A DNA stretch of 64,000 bases from Streptomyces sp. NBC_01478 (GCF_036227225.1 NZ_CP109444.1:9715501-9779500), one strand, 5' to 3'. Positions 25,477-34,639 are shown, numbered from the stretch's first letter. Numbers and translations: made by a program. The notes: generated by a model not told the origin, from the letters alone.

Positions 25477-26385
25477 GTGGAGTCGACGGCCGGCGGTGCC
25501 GGACATCTGCTGGCCATCAGCGACCTGCACATCGGGTACGCCGAGAACCGCGCCCTGGTCCAGGACATGCGGCCCGTCACGGACGAGGACTGGCTGATCG
25601 TGGCCGGTGACATCGCCGAGACCGTGGCCGACATCCGCTGGGTCCTCGAACTCCTCGCCGGCCGCTTCCGCAAGGTCCTCTGGGCCCCCGGCAACCACGA
25701 ACTGTGGACCCACCCCAAGGACCCCGTCACCCTGCGCGGAGTCGCCCGCTACGACCATCTCGTGGCCCTGTGCCGGGAGTTGGGCGTCCTCACGCCCGAG
25801 GACCCCTACCCGGTCTGGGAGGGCCCCGGCGGCCCGGTGGCCGTCGCCCCGCTCTTCCTGCTCTACGACTACTCGTTCCTCCCGGCCGGCTGCGCCACCA
25901 AGGACGAGGGACTGACGTACGCGCACGGCACCGGCATCGTCTGCAACGACGAGTTCCTGCTGCACCCCGACCCCTACCCCAGCCGCGAGGCCTGGTGCCG
26001 GGCCCGCGTCGCCGCGACCGAACGCCGGCTCACCGAGATCCCCGACACCCTGCCCACGGTCCTGATCAACCACTACCCCCTGGACCGGCACCCCACGGAA
26101 GTCCTCTGGTACCCCGAGTTCGCCATGTGGTGCGGCACCGCGCTGACCGCCGACTGGCACCGCAGATTCCGCGTGGACACCATGGTCTACGGCCATCTCC
26201 ACATCCCGCGGACCACCTATCACGAGGGGGTCCGCTTCGAAGAGGTGTCCGTGGGATACCCCCGCGAGTGGCAGAAGCGCCCGGGACCCCCGGGCCGACT
26301 GCGCCGCATCCTGCCGATGGAGGTCGGAACCGGTGATCGAGGAACTGCTTCCGGACTCCGTGGTGAGCGTGGAGACACACGGTGA
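25477..26385 (+). CDS. Cytoplasmic metallophosphoesterase
   Basis: A 302-aa calcineurin-like phosphoesterase with a dinuclear metal site: ISDLHIGY, AGDIAE, APGNHE, LINHYPLD and YGHLHIP in order. No signal peptide is present. It overlaps the phosphopantetheinyl transferase gene by 53 nt. Such a pair is, to my recollection, common in Streptomyces and may link the two around coenzyme A or carrier-protein turnover, which is inference. GTG 25477 is preferred for the GGAGG 9 nt before it; the open frame extends 18 codons further upstream. Confidence 0.87.
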   Translation: MESTAGGAGHLLAISDLHIGYAENRALVQDMRPVTDEDWLIVAGDIAETVADIRWVLELLAGRFRKVLWAPGNHELWTHPKDPVTLRGVARYDHLVALCRELGVLTPEDPYPVWEGPGGPVAVAPLFLLYDYSFLPAGCATKDEGLTYAHGTGIVCNDEFLLHPDPYPSREAWCRARVAATERRLTEIPDTLPTVLINHYPLDRHPTEVLWYPEFAMWCGTALTADWHRRFRVDTMVYGHLHIPRTTYHEGVRFEEVSVGYPREWQKRPGPPGRLRRILPMEVGTGDRGTASGLRGERGDTR

Positions 26386-27013
26386 CGAGGGGCTGAAGGA
26401 CGCCCCGCTGTACCCCGAGGAAGAGGCCCGCGTGGCCCGCGCGGTGCCCAAGCGCCGGCACGAGTTCGCCGCCGTACGGGCCTGTGCGCGGCGCGCCATG
26501 GAGAAGCTCGGCGTGCCCCCGCAGCCGATCCTGCCCGGCGCCCACGGCGCGCCCACCTGGCCCGCCGGTGTCATCGGCAGCATGACCCACTGCGACGGCT
26601 ACCGCGCCGCCGCACTGGCCCGCGCCAGCGATCTCGCCTCGCTCGGCATCGACGCCGAACCCCACGCCCCGCTCCCGGACGGCGTCCTCACCGCCGTCGC
26701 CCTGCCCGCCGAACAGGAACGCCTGGCGCGCCTTACGGCCCAGCGGCCCGCGGTGCACTGGGACCGGCTCCTGTTCAGCGCCAAGGAGTCCGTCTACAAG
26801 GCGTGGTTCCCCCTCACGGGCAAGTGGCTGGACTTCTCGGAGGCCGACATCGAGGTCTTCACGGACCCCGGCGAGGAAGCACGCGGCACGCTCCGCGCCC
26901 GCCTCCTCGTCCCCGGTCCGGTGGTCGACGGTGAACGCCTCGACGTCTTCGAGGGCCGCTGGACCGTCGGGCGCGGACTGGTCGCCACGGCGGTCACGGT
27001 CCCGCATCCCTGA
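26333..27013 (+). CDS. 4'-phosphopantetheinyl transferase (Sfp/PptA type)
   Basis: A 226-aa enzyme that moves phosphopantetheine from CoA to a serine of acyl, peptidyl or aryl carrier proteins. Family motifs are SMTHCDGYRAAALA, GIDAEPH (Mg ligands) and WDRLLFSAKESVYKAWFP. Broad-specificity enzymes of this type activate polyketide and nonribosomal-peptide synthases; none is encoded in this window. GTG 26333 has a GGAGG and lies inside the end of the metallophosphoesterase gene, so translation is coupled. Confidence 0.92.
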   Translation: MIEELLPDSVVSVETHGDEGLKDAPLYPEEEARVARAVPKRRHEFAAVRACARRAMEKLGVPPQPILPGAHGAPTWPAGVIGSMTHCDGYRAAALARASDLASLGIDAEPHAPLPDGVLTAVALPAEQERLARLTAQRPAVHWDRLLFSAKESVYKAWFPLTGKWLDFSEADIEVFTDPGEEARGTLRARLLVPGPVVDGERLDVFEGRWTVGRGLVATAVTVPHP

Positions 27014-27023
27014 ACCCACCCCC

Positions 27024-27251
27024 TCACCCTTCCGGGCACCAGCTCTCCAGCAGCCCGAAGAACGCCTCCTCGTTGCCCGCGAGCCCGGCGTCCGTCAGCG
27101 CCCGGTCCGCCTCGGCCAGCACCGAGGGCGGGACCAGGACCGGCAAAGGGGCGCCCGGTGGGCCGTCGAAGGCTGCTCTGACCGTGTGCAGCAGCCGTAG
27201 ATAGGCCTGGACGGCGGCGCGCTCGCGGTCGGTCATCACTGCGGTCTGCAT
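27024..27251 (-). CDS. Small hypothetical protein, 75 aa
   Basis: A 75-aa acidic, mostly helical protein starting MQTAVMTDRERAAVQAYLRL and ending GLLESWCPEG. GGGGAGAG precedes the ATG by 8 nt. No family was recognised. It converges with the PPTase gene, ending only 10 nt from its stop, and diverges from the alpha/beta hydrolase. Confidence 0.65.
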   Translation of the reverse strand: MQTAVMTDRERAAVQAYLRLLHTVRAAFDGPPGAPLPVLVPPSVLAEADRALTDAGLAGNEEAFFGLLESWCPEG

Positions 27252-27469
27252 AGGACGGCTCTCCCCTGGTCGGCGTCATGCGCCCCCGCACGGCGGTGGC
27301 ACGACTCCAGCTTGCCGCGTGCCACTGACAATCCCGTTGCGGCGGCCGCCGGTTCGCCCGCTTAGCGGAGGCGAAACCTCACCGAAATCCCCGGTGGGAC
27401 AGCGGCCCTACGCTGGAAGGAAGGGCTTTCGGCCGCTGGTGGGCGGTCAGGTGAACGGGAGGCGAGTGC

Positions 27470-28495
27470 GTGGCGGATGTCCCGGCACGGCGCCCGGCGC
27501 GCGCCGCACGACTGCGCTCGGTGGGTGCCGGCGAACTCGAGCTGCAGTACCGCGTCGTGCACGGATACCGCCGTGCCTTCCGGATGGCCGGCGAGGGCCC
27601 GGCCCTGGTCCTCATCCACGGCATCGGCGACTCCTCCGCCACCTGGACCGACCTGATCCCCGACCTCGCCCGCACCCACACGGTGATCGCCCCCGACCTC
27701 CTCGGCCACGGCGCCTCCGACAAACCGCGCGCCGACTACTCCGTCGCCGCCTACGCCAACGGCGTGCGCGATCTGCTCACCACGCTCGGCATCGAGTCCG
27801 CGACCCTGCTCGGGCACTCGCTGGGCGGGGGAGTGGCGATGCAGTTCGCCTACCAGTTCCCCGAGCGCACCGAACGCCTCGTCCTGGTCAGCGCGGGCGG
27901 CGTGGGCCGCGAGGTCAATCCGGTGCTACGGCTCGTCTCGCTCCCCGGATCCCATCTCGCCCTGTCCGCACTGCGGTTGCCCGGCATGCGCCTCCAAGTC
28001 GGTCTCACCGTCGGGCTGTTGCGGCTCCTCGACACCGACCTCGGCCAGGACGCCCCCGAACTCCTCACCCTCGTCGACGCGTTGCCGGACGAGACCGCCC
28101 GCAACGCCTTCATCCGCACCCTGCGCGCGGTCGTCGACTGGCGCGGGCAGGTGGTGACCATGCTGGACCGCTGCTATCTGACCGAGGGCATGCCGACCAT
28201 GCTGCTGTGGGGCGACCGGGACAGCGTGGTGCCGGTCCGGCACGCGTACGGCGCCCACGAGGCGATGCCGGGCAGCCGGCTGGAGATCTTCGAGGGCGCG
28301 GGACACTTCCCGTTCCACACCGACCCGGCCCGATTCCTCACCCTGGTCGAGGAGTTCACCGCCACCACCTCTCCGGCTCACTGGAGCCGCGAGCACTGGC
28401 GCGACCTCCTGTGCGAGGGCCGCCCCGGCGTCACCGCCCAGAGTGGAGCGAGGGAACGGGACCTGCGGGAGGCGAGCGAACGGAGCGCCACTTAG
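27470..28495 (+). CDS. Alpha/beta-fold hydrolase
   Basis: A 341-aa hydrolase with the full catalytic set: oxyanion motif HGIGDSSATW, nucleophile elbow GHSLGGG, acid WGDRDSVVP and GAGHFPF histidine. No export signal is visible. The N-terminal 35 residues are Arg/Ala-rich. The last 20 residues (TAQSGARERDLREASERSAT) come from a Streptomyces-like palindromic sequence read into the gene. GTG 27470 has GGGAGG upstream. The substrate is unknown; epoxide, ester or haloalkane hydrolysis are all possible for this fold. Confidence 0.85.
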   Translation: MADVPARRPARAARLRSVGAGELELQYRVVHGYRRAFRMAGEGPALVLIHGIGDSSATWTDLIPDLARTHTVIAPDLLGHGASDKPRADYSVAAYANGVRDLLTTLGIESATLLGHSLGGGVAMQFAYQFPERTERLVLVSAGGVGREVNPVLRLVSLPGSHLALSALRLPGMRLQVGLTVGLLRLLDTDLGQDAPELLTLVDALPDETARNAFIRTLRAVVDWRGQVVTMLDRCYLTEGMPTMLLWGDRDSVVPVRHAYGAHEAMPGSRLEIFEGAGHFPFHTDPARFLTLVEEFTATTSPAHWSREHWRDLLCEGRPGVTAQSGARERDLREASERSAT

Positions 28496-28523
28496 ACGGG
28501 CTCCTCCCGGGTGACGAGCCGTC
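28495..28523. terminator. Hairpin between convergent genes
   Basis: GACGGGCTC (28495-28503) can pair with GAGCCGTC (28516-28523) with one bulged base, between the hydrolase stop and the ImmA-like gene end. It is a candidate two-way terminator. Confidence 0.45.
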
Positions 28524-28528
28524 AATTC

Positions 28529-29104
28529 CTAGCCGCGTGGCCCCGGATACCCCAGCGACGCCTCGATCCGCCCCGCGAGATGGTCGTGCCGCGCGGGCCC
28601 GCGGAGCGCCGAACCGGCAAGCCATGTACGGCACTTGCTGGCGAGCAGCAGACCGAAGCTCTCGGCCTCCCGCTCGTCGGCGCGCTCGAACCGGCTGCGG
28701 GCGGCCACCTTGAGGACGGTGGCCCGCAGTGCCGCCTCGTCGACGGTGTCACCAAGGAGCCGGGCGGCGACCGAGGCGCCCTCCGGATGGGGGCCGCAGT
28801 GGCCGGCCTTCATGTGCCACAGCTCGTGGCCCAGGATCACCAACTGGTGGTCGGGCGCGGTGCGTTCCTCGATCACGACGAGATCCTGGTCGGCCATGTC
28901 GAGCCACAACCCGCTCGCGGTGCAGGCCGGGAAGGCGGCCGTACGGAACTGGACCGGGCGGCCCCGGCGGCGGCTCATCGCGTCGCACAGCGCGCCGTAC
29001 AGGTCGTGGGGGCGTGCGGGTGCGCCGAGGCTCAGCTCGGCGACCAACTCACCGCACAGGCGGCGCATCTGCCTGCCGATGCCCACAGTCCTCCCCGGGA
29101 TCAC
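28529..29104 (-). CDS. ImmA/IrrE-type metallopeptidase-like protein
   Basis: A protein of about 191 aa with the zinc motif HELWHMKAGH (HExxH plus a later His) and a C-terminal helix, ERADEREAESFGLLLA, carrying a likely third ligand. This is the ImmA/IrrE arrangement, in which the peptidase acts on a partner repressor. The N-terminus (GRQMRRLCGELVAEL) fits members of this group. GTG 29104 overlaps the stop of the upstream HTH gene by 4 nt (GTGA); a GTG at 29086 is an alternative but has poor spacing. The pair may work as a regulator plus protease or as a toxin-antitoxin-like unit. Confidence 0.78.
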   Translation of the reverse strand: MIPGRTVGIGRQMRRLCGELVAELSLGAPARPHDLYGALCDAMSRRRGRPVQFRTAAFPACTASGLWLDMADQDLVVIEERTAPDHQLVILGHELWHMKAGHCGPHPEGASVAARLLGDTVDEAALRATVLKVAARSRFERADEREAESFGLLLASKCRTWLAGSALRGPARHDHLAGRIEASLGYPGPRG

Positions 29105-29757
29105 GACTCGGGCCGCTTCACGCTCTCCAGGAGCATGTCCAGCCACTCGGCGACCTTGTCGCGGTGCTGGTCGGTGGGCAACTGCGCGGCCCGCCAGGCG
29201 ATCTGGCGCACTCCGTGGTCCTGGAGCAGCCGCTCCAGCGGGTCCTCGGCGGCCTCGGCCGCCGCCCGCTCGCGGTCGGCGAGCTTCTGCAACAGCTCCT
29301 GCTCGGTGCGCTGGAGCGCGCCCGCGAGGGCTTCGGGGTCCTCGGCCGTGAGGAATCCGGCGTGCACGCGGAAGAAGCGCTGGAGGGCGTCGCAGTGCTC
29401 CATGGTGGGACGCCGGTCGCCGTTGATGAGCGCGCCCGCCTGCTGGCGGGACATGCCCGCGCCGTCGGCGATCTCCTGCTGGGTGTACTTGCGCCCGTTG
29501 GGCTTGAGTCTCGTACGGCGCAGCAGACCGAGGCGTTGCAGGAACCGGGCCTGCACATCCGGCTCGCCCGCGGGACGGCCGCTCAGCAGGGCCCTGACCA
29601 CGGGCTCCGGGACACCGCAGGCGACGGACAGTCTGCCGATGTGGACGACCTCGGACTGCGGCACGTCGAGCCGTTCGGCGAGCGCGGTGACGCGGTCGAC
29701 GACGGCGGGCAGCAGGGCGGTCGCCGTCGTGCCCGGTACCTCGAAGCCATCCGACAC
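29101..29757 (-). CDS. XRE-type helix-turn-helix regulator paired with the ImmA-like protein
   Basis: A 218-aa protein with a central HTH (TQQEIADGAGMSRQQAGALINGDRRPT, about residues 92-118). A second helical segment lies nearer the N-terminus (LSVACGVPEPVVRALLSG). The C-terminal half is acidic and alpha-helical, with a coiled-coil-like run (LQRTEQELLQKLADRERAAAEAAE). It overlaps the ImmA-like gene by 4 nt and diverges from the MmyB-type gene across 225 bp. The expected role is repression of its own operon, relieved by the protease. Confidence 0.82.
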   Translation of the reverse strand: MSDGFEVPGTTATALLPAVVDRVTALAERLDVPQSEVVHIGRLSVACGVPEPVVRALLSGRPAGEPDVQARFLQRLGLLRRTRLKPNGRKYTQQEIADGAGMSRQQAGALINGDRRPTMEHCDALQRFFRVHAGFLTAEDPEALAGALQRTEQELLQKLADRERAAAEAAEDPLERLLQDHGVRQIAWRAAQLPTDQHRDKVAEWLDMLLESVKRPES

Positions 29758-29906
29758 CGACAGATCTCCTCAACGTCTCTCACAGGCTTCTCACAAACGG
29801 TGGCCGTGAACATCCCGGAGGGTAGCGGTTGGTTCGAACTCGCATCCAGGTCTCGCCACAACTGTGGCCAATTTCAGCCGTCAACAAGCATGAAATGCCA
29901 CGATAG

Positions 29907-29936
29907 TTGACACGGCTCGCGTCGGGGCACCAGGAT
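29907..29936 (+). promoter_or_regulatory. Candidate promoter of the MmyB-type gene
   Basis: TTGACA (29907-29912) and CAGGAT (29931-29936) are separated by 18 nt, 46 bp ahead of the start codon. This matches a vegetative-sigma (HrdB-like) promoter in a relatively AT-rich stretch. Confidence 0.55.
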
Positions 29937-29982
29937 CAAGGCGCCGCGAGAAGGCCGCATAGGCAAGAGGGGTGACCTCCCG

Positions 29983-30645
29983 ATGGCATATCAGGCAGGT
30001 GGGCAGCGGTCCGCGCCGCGGCCCGTCCCCGAGAGTCCCGAGGCCCAGGCGTATCTGCTGGACTACGCCACGCTGTTGGAGGCCGTCACCTTCCCCTCCG
30101 TCGTCATGGACCACCGCTGGGACGTGGTGTTGACCAACGGCGCCTTCAAGTCACTTTTCCGGGCGATCGGCCCGCACCCGACGGCGATGCCGGGCGACAA
30201 CTTCCTTCGCTTCGTGCTCTTCCACCCCGACGCGAGCACCGTTCTCGGTCAGCACGAGTCGAGTTGGTGCCTGCCGATGCTGGCCCACTTCGCCGCCGCC
30301 GTGGAGAGCCACGGACACGACCACGGCCTGCAGGCGATCCGCCGTGACATCGCCCAGGACCCCATCATGGAGGCCGCCTACCGGCAGGGCCTGCCGCACT
30401 GGATCCGCGCGGTCGGCGCGGAGGCCGTCGAGCACGACGGCGCGGTCCGCCCGGTACTGCACCCCGACCCGCGCTGGGGCGCCACCGACTGCCGGCTCGT
30501 CGGCGAGACCCCCAAGACCCTGGAGAACATGGGCTACACGCGGCTGACGCTGGTCCTGCGCGAGGCCCGCCGCACCCCGTCGGCCAAGGTCCGCAGGCCG
30601 GGACGCGGCGCCGGACACCTGAGGGTGGTCCCCGCGGCCGAGTGA
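29983..30645 (+). CDS. MmyB-like ligand-binding domain protein without HTH
   Basis: A 220-aa protein matching the C-terminal MmyB-type (PAS-like) domain of many Streptomyces XRE regulators: VMDHRWDVVLTNGAF, NFLRFVLFHPDAS, then a late beta strand YTRLTLVLRE. The usual N-terminal helix-turn-helix is missing; the first 20 residues are only Pro/Arg-rich. It may be a stand-alone sensor or lipid-binding protein, or could act with the adjacent divergent HTH protein. The start is the ATG at 29983; the leader has only AAGAGG about 10 nt upstream. Confidence 0.75.
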   Translation: MAYQAGGQRSAPRPVPESPEAQAYLLDYATLLEAVTFPSVVMDHRWDVVLTNGAFKSLFRAIGPHPTAMPGDNFLRFVLFHPDASTVLGQHESSWCLPMLAHFAAAVESHGHDHGLQAIRRDIAQDPIMEAAYRQGLPHWIRAVGAEAVEHDGAVRPVLHPDPRWGATDCRLVGETPKTLENMGYTRLTLVLREARRTPSAKVRRPGRGAGHLRVVPAAE

Positions 30646-30698
30646 GGGCCGACCCGGTCCGGAACGCCCCAACGCCCGGCCCAGTCGGTCGAGTTCGG

Positions 30699-31460
30699 TC
30701 AACGCTCCGCGACGACCAGCACCAACGGCACTCCGTCGCACGGCACCAGCCGCGCTCCCCGCGCATACCCCGCCCGGCCCGCCGCGAGCGCCTCGGCGAA
30801 GTCCGGTCCCTTGCTGAGCGAACCGACCAGGTGCCGGGGGTCGGTGGACGCGGCGACCCGGCCGCGCGCGTTCACCAGCCGTGCCGGGCCCGGCAGTTGG
30901 TGCAGCATCGGCATCACGGCCGCCTCGAAGTGCCGTAGGTACACGTCCGCCGCGGCCACCCCGGCGAACCGCCCCTCCATCAGGACCGGCGCGGACAGGG
31001 TGAGGCTGTACTCGTCCGAGCAGAGGTAGTCGACGTACGGCCCGGCGACCGCCCGCTCCCCGGTGTCGCGGGGCAGCGCGAACCAGTCCCAGTGCGTGTA
31101 GTCCGCGTACGCCGAGTGCTCGGGATCGAGGTCGAGCAGCAGCGGCCGGATGCCTCCGTCGGCCGTGGTCTGCCACCACTCCAGCCAGGCCGGTACGTCG
31201 CTCAGCAGCCCCGGCGCGGCGACGAAACCTACGCCGGACACCAACTCGTGCCGGGCGAGCCGGAGATGGAGGCCCGGACGGAGTGCGGCGAGGTCGACGG
31301 TCGCCGGGCGGCGGCCCCGCGCGGCCACCTTGGCGAGCAGTGCCGTGGTGTCGGCGCGGGTGGCCGCCACGGCGTCGAACACGGACTCCAGAGCCGAGCG
31401 GACCCCGGCCGCGACCGACTGCTCGGGTGCCGTGGCCGGCGTTGCCGTCGCGAGGCTCAT
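30699..31460 (-). CDS. Soluble Cache/PDC-like sensor protein
   Basis: A 253-aa protein with features of a Cache (PDC) ligand-binding fold: LESVFDAVAATRADTTALL, GVGFVAAPG, WDWFALPRDTGERAVAGPYVDYL, APVLMEGRFAGVAAADVYL, ARLVNARGRVAAST. Cache domains normally lie outside the membrane in receptors, yet there is no signal peptide or membrane segment here. The gene ends 53 nt from the MmyB-type gene and follows the GntR regulator, on the opposite strand from the ABC importer. It could sense the importer's substrate in the cytoplasm. Confidence 0.65.
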   Translation of the reverse strand: MSLATATPATAPEQSVAAGVRSALESVFDAVAATRADTTALLAKVAARGRRPATVDLAALRPGLHLRLARHELVSGVGFVAAPGLLSDVPAWLEWWQTTADGGIRPLLLDLDPEHSAYADYTHWDWFALPRDTGERAVAGPYVDYLCSDEYSLTLSAPVLMEGRFAGVAAADVYLRHFEAAVMPMLHQLPGPARLVNARGRVAASTDPRHLVGSLSKGPDFAEALAAGRAGYARGARLVPCDGVPLVLVVAER

Positions 31461-31499
31461 GCGTGCCCTCCAGCAGACGGGGAGCGGACGCGATGACGG

Positions 31500-32243
31500 T
31501 TACAGGGCCAGCCGCTCGGCGATGAGCCGCGCCGTCGACTCCTGCACGCACCGCTCGGCCAACTCCCTGGCCGAATCGTGGGCCCCATCTTGCACGGCCG
31601 AGATTACGGAGCGGTGACGGGCTGCGGCTTCTTCACGATATTCGTCGCTCGCGAGCACGAGACACAGCAGCGCGCCGACCTCGGTCTGCAACGCGACCTG
31701 CTCGCGGGTGAGCCGGGCGGACTGCGCGGCGGCGGCGAGCTCGACGTGGAAGCGGCCATACATCCGGCCGCGCGCCGCCGCGTCCGCGGCCTGCGTCAAC
31801 TCCTTGGCCGTACGCCGTAGTTGGACGAGATCCTCGGGCTCGGTGCGCTGTGCGGCGAGCCGGGCCGCGGTGCCCGACAGGGCCGCCCAGTGGTCGCCGA
31901 GGTCGCGCAGTTCCTCGGTGCTCCAGTTGCGCAGCCGGACCTTCAGCCGCTCCTCGCCGGGGACCTCGGGCAGTGACACGAAGCTGCCGCCGCCGCGCCC
32001 CCGGCGGGTGGTGACGAGGCCCTGCTGGCGCAGCGCCATCAGCGCCTCCCGCAGGGTCACCGTGGACACACCGAGCTGCCCGGCGAGCTCGCTCTCGCCC
32101 GGCAGTTGCTCACCGTCGGAGAGCAGTCCGAGTTCGATGGCGTCCCCGAGCCTGCTGACGACGGCGTCCACCCGCGCCCGGTTGTCGACCGGGGCGAAGA
32201 CGGCTTTCCGGGCGCCGCCGTTGATGTGCTGCTGCTGGTTCAC
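31500..32243 (-). CDS. GntR-family (FadR/FCD) regulator
   Basis: A protein of about 247 aa. The N-terminal winged helix (ELAGQLGVSTVTLREALMALRQQGLVTTRRGRGGGSFV) is followed by an all-helical FCD effector domain with spaced His residues (RFHVELAAAA, RHRSVISAVQDG) that usually hold a metal and a carboxylate ligand. GTG 32243 is preferred for the AAGGTGG upstream; GTG 32252 is also open. It is divergent from the polyamine-type importer and probably controls both that operon and the Cache-like gene. Confidence 0.87.
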   Translation of the reverse strand: MNQQQHINGGARKAVFAPVDNRARVDAVVSRLGDAIELGLLSDGEQLPGESELAGQLGVSTVTLREALMALRQQGLVTTRRGRGGGSFVSLPEVPGEERLKVRLRNWSTEELRDLGDHWAALSGTAARLAAQRTEPEDLVQLRRTAKELTQAADAAARGRMYGRFHVELAAAAQSARLTREQVALQTEVGALLCLVLASDEYREEAAARHRSVISAVQDGAHDSARELAERCVQESTARLIAERLAL

Positions 32244-32253
32244 GGTCACCACC

Positions 32254-32326
32254 TTGCACGTTGACTCAAGCTTTACCTTAAGGGGGTCTTGAGATTTGAA
32301 CTATGAATTCATATGTTTACGTGCAA
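32254..32326. promoter_or_regulatory. Divergent GntR/ABC operator region
   Basis: A perfect 12-bp palindrome TATGAATTCATA lies at 32302-32313 in an AT-rich patch. Outside it, TTGCACGT (32254-32261) and ACGTGCAA (32319-32326) form a wide inverted repeat spanning the promoter region, and CTCAAG/CTTGAG forms another pair. These are candidate GntR sites controlling both directions. Confidence 0.5.
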
Positions 32327-32356
32327 CGTTACAGAGCACCAGAAAGGTTCCCGCCC

Positions 32357-33394
32357 ATGGAGGGGATTGCGATCCGGCTGCGGGATCTGCGGAAATCGTT
32401 CGGGGAGACCACCGCCGTGGCCGGCGTCGACCTGGAGATCAGGGACGGCGAGTTCTTCTCGATGCTCGGTCCGTCCGGCTCGGGCAAGACGACCGTGCTG
32501 CGCATGATCGCCGGCTTCGAGAGCCCCACCGGGGGCACCGTCGAACTCGCCGGCCAGGACGTCACCGGCCTCGCCCCCTTCGAACGGGACGTCCACACCG
32601 TCTTCCAGGACTACGCCCTCTTCCCGCACATGACGGTCGAGCAGAACGTCGCCTACGGCCTCAAGGTCCGCAAGGTCCCCAAGGCCGAACGGCTCGTCCG
32701 CGCCCGAAAAGCCCTCGCAGAGGTACGACTTGAGAGCTACGGCACCCGCCGCCCCGGCCAGCTCTCCGGCGGCCAGCGGCAACGCGTCGCCCTCGCCCGC
32801 GCCCTCGTCGGCCGCCCCCGCGTGCTGCTCCTCGACGAACCGCTCGGCGCCCTCGACCTGAAACTGCGCGAGCAGATGCAGGTCGAACTCAAGGCGCTGC
32901 AGCGGGAGGTGGGCATCACCTTCGTCTTCGTCACCCACGACCAGGAGGAAGCCCTGACGATGAGCGACCGCATCGCCGTCTTCGACCAGGGCCGCATCGA
33001 ACAGGTCGGCACCCCCGCCGAGGTCTACGAACGCCCCGCGACCCCGTTCGTCGCGTCCTTCGTCGGCACCTCCAACCTGCTGGCGGGCGAGTCCGCCCAG
33101 CGGGTCGTCGGCACCCCGGGCACCTACAGCATCCGGCCCGAGAAGATCCGCGTCCTCAAGGACTCCGCCCCGGCGGACGACCCGGACCACGAGAGCGCAG
33201 CAGGAACCGTCGCCGAGGTCGTCTACCTCGGGGACTCCACCCGCTTCCTCGTCGACCTCGACGCCGGCGGCCGCCTCACCGCACTCCAGCAGAACCTGGA
33301 GACCTCCGCCGAGGACGTCGCCGCCTACCGCGGCAGCCGGGTGCGACTGCAATGGCACCGGCGCCACACGGTGCACGTGCCCGACCCCCGCTGA
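32357..33394 (+). CDS. ABC transporter ATPase, polyamine (PotA) type
   Basis: A 345-aa ATPase of the spermidine/putrescine-iron family. Walker [10 protein letters not shown] lies near residue 38, the Q-loop is [10 protein letters not shown], the signature [15 protein letters not shown], Walker [13 protein letters not shown], and the switch His is VTHDQEEAL. The C-terminal TOBE-like domain follows. ATG 32357 has AGAAAGG 9 nt before it. It heads an importer operon with a binding lipoprotein and two permeases. Confidence 0.93.
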   Translation: MEGIAIRLRDLRKSFGETTAVAGVDLEIRDGEFFSMLGPSGSGKTTVLRMIAGFESPTGGTVELAGQDVTGLAPFERDVHTVFQDYALFPHMTVEQNVAYGLKVRKVPKAERLVRARKALAEVRLESYGTRRPGQLSGGQRQRVALARALVGRPRVLLLDEPLGALDLKLREQMQVELKALQREVGITFVFVTHDQEEALTMSDRIAVFDQGRIEQVGTPAEVYERPATPFVASFVGTSNLLAGESAQRVVGTPGTYSIRPEKIRVLKDSAPADDPDHESAAGTVAEVVYLGDSTRFLVDLDAGGRLTALQQNLETSAEDVAAYRGSRVRLQWHRRHTVHVPDPR

Positions 33395-33439
33395 CCCCGA
33401 CCCCGCTCCTCCCACGTCCCTTCACGTATGGAGAACGTC

Positions 33440-34636
33440 GTGCGCCTCACCCCAACCCTCAAGGCCGTGGCCGCCGTGGCCACGCTCGTGCTGGCCGCCA
33501 CCGCCTGCGGCTCCTCCGACAGCGGTTCGTCGGGCGGCGGCCTCAACCCCCCTGATCTCAAAGCCCAGTCGAAGCTCGGCAAGAGCGAGGGCGAGGTCAA
33601 CCTGATCGCCTGGGCCGGCTATGTCGAGGACGGCTCCAACGACCCCAAGGTGAACTGGGTCAGCGACTTCGAGAAGCAGACGGGCTGCCAGGTCAACTCC
33701 AAGGTCGCCGCCAGCTCCGACGAGATGGTCAAGCTGATGAAGACCGGTGAGTACGACGCGGTCTCCGCCTCCGGCGACGCCTCCCTGCGCCTCATAGCCT
33801 CCGGCGACGCCGCCCCCGTCAACACCGGCCTCGTCGCCAACTACAAGGACATCTTCCCGGACTTGAAGCTCCAGGCCTGGAACTCCGTCAAGGGCAAGGC
33901 CTACGGCATCCCGCACGGCCGCGGCGCCAACCTCCTGATGTACAACACCCAGAAGGTCACGCCCGCCCCGACCTCCTGGGCCGCGGTCTTCGACGACGCC
34001 TCGACGTACAAGGGCCATGTCACCGCGTACGACTCGCCGATCTACATCGCCGACGCGGCCCTCTATCTCAAGGCCACCAAGCCCGAGCTGAAGATCAAGG
34101 ACCCCTACGCGCTCGACCAGAAGCAATTCGACGCCGCCGTAGCCCTGTTGAAGAAGCAGAACGCGGACATCGGCGAGTACTGGAGCGACTACCTCAAGGA
34201 GATCTCCGCCTTCAAGAGCGGTGACTCCGTCGTCGGCACCACCTGGCAGGTCATCGCCAACCTCACCGCCGACGAGGGCGCCAAGATCAAGGCCTTCGTG
34301 CCCAAGGAGGGTTCGACCGGCTGGTCCGACACCTGGATGATCTCCGCCAAGGCCAAGCACCCCAACTGCGCCTACCAGTGGCTCAATTGGATCGTCTCGC
34401 CGAAGGTCAACGCCCAGGTCGCCGAGTACTTCGGCGAGGCCCCCGCCAACGCGAAGGCCTGCGAGGAGACCAGCGACAAGAACTTCTGCACCACTTACCA
34501 TGCCGCCGACACCGCGTACTGGAAGAACATCGCCTTCTGGAACACACCCATCGAGCAGTGCCTCGACGGCCGCACCGACGTCAAGTGCGTGCCGTACGCC
34601 AAGTGGGTACAGGCCTGGACCGAGATCAAGGGCTGA
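33440..34636 (+). CDS. ABC substrate-binding lipoprotein, polyamine (PotD) type
   Basis: A 398-aa surface lipoprotein: short signal, lipobox ATAC (Cys23), Ser/Gly linker, then a PotD-like fold (EGEVNLIAWAGYVEDGSND, YDAVSASGDASLRLI, YGIPHGRGANLLMYN). Eight or so residues in the pocket would be needed to name the ligand; polyamines, opines, betaines or thiamine are all known for this family. GTG 33440 is preferred since GGAG lies 6 nt before it; ATG 33428 is an alternative. Several cysteines near the C-terminus (ACEETSDKNFCTTY) may form disulfides. Confidence 0.9.
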   Translation: MRLTPTLKAVAAVATLVLAATACGSSDSGSSGGGLNPPDLKAQSKLGKSEGEVNLIAWAGYVEDGSNDPKVNWVSDFEKQTGCQVNSKVAASSDEMVKLMKTGEYDAVSASGDASLRLIASGDAAPVNTGLVANYKDIFPDLKLQAWNSVKGKAYGIPHGRGANLLMYNTQKVTPAPTSWAAVFDDASTYKGHVTAYDSPIYIADAALYLKATKPELKIKDPYALDQKQFDAAVALLKKQNADIGEYWSDYLKEISAFKSGDSVVGTTWQVIANLTADEGAKIKAFVPKEGSTGWSDTWMISAKAKHPNCAYQWLNWIVSPKVNAQVAEYFGEAPANAKACEETSDKNFCTTYHAADTAYWKNIAFWNTPIEQCLDGRTDVKCVPYAKWVQAWTEIKG

Positions 34637-34639
34637 CAC

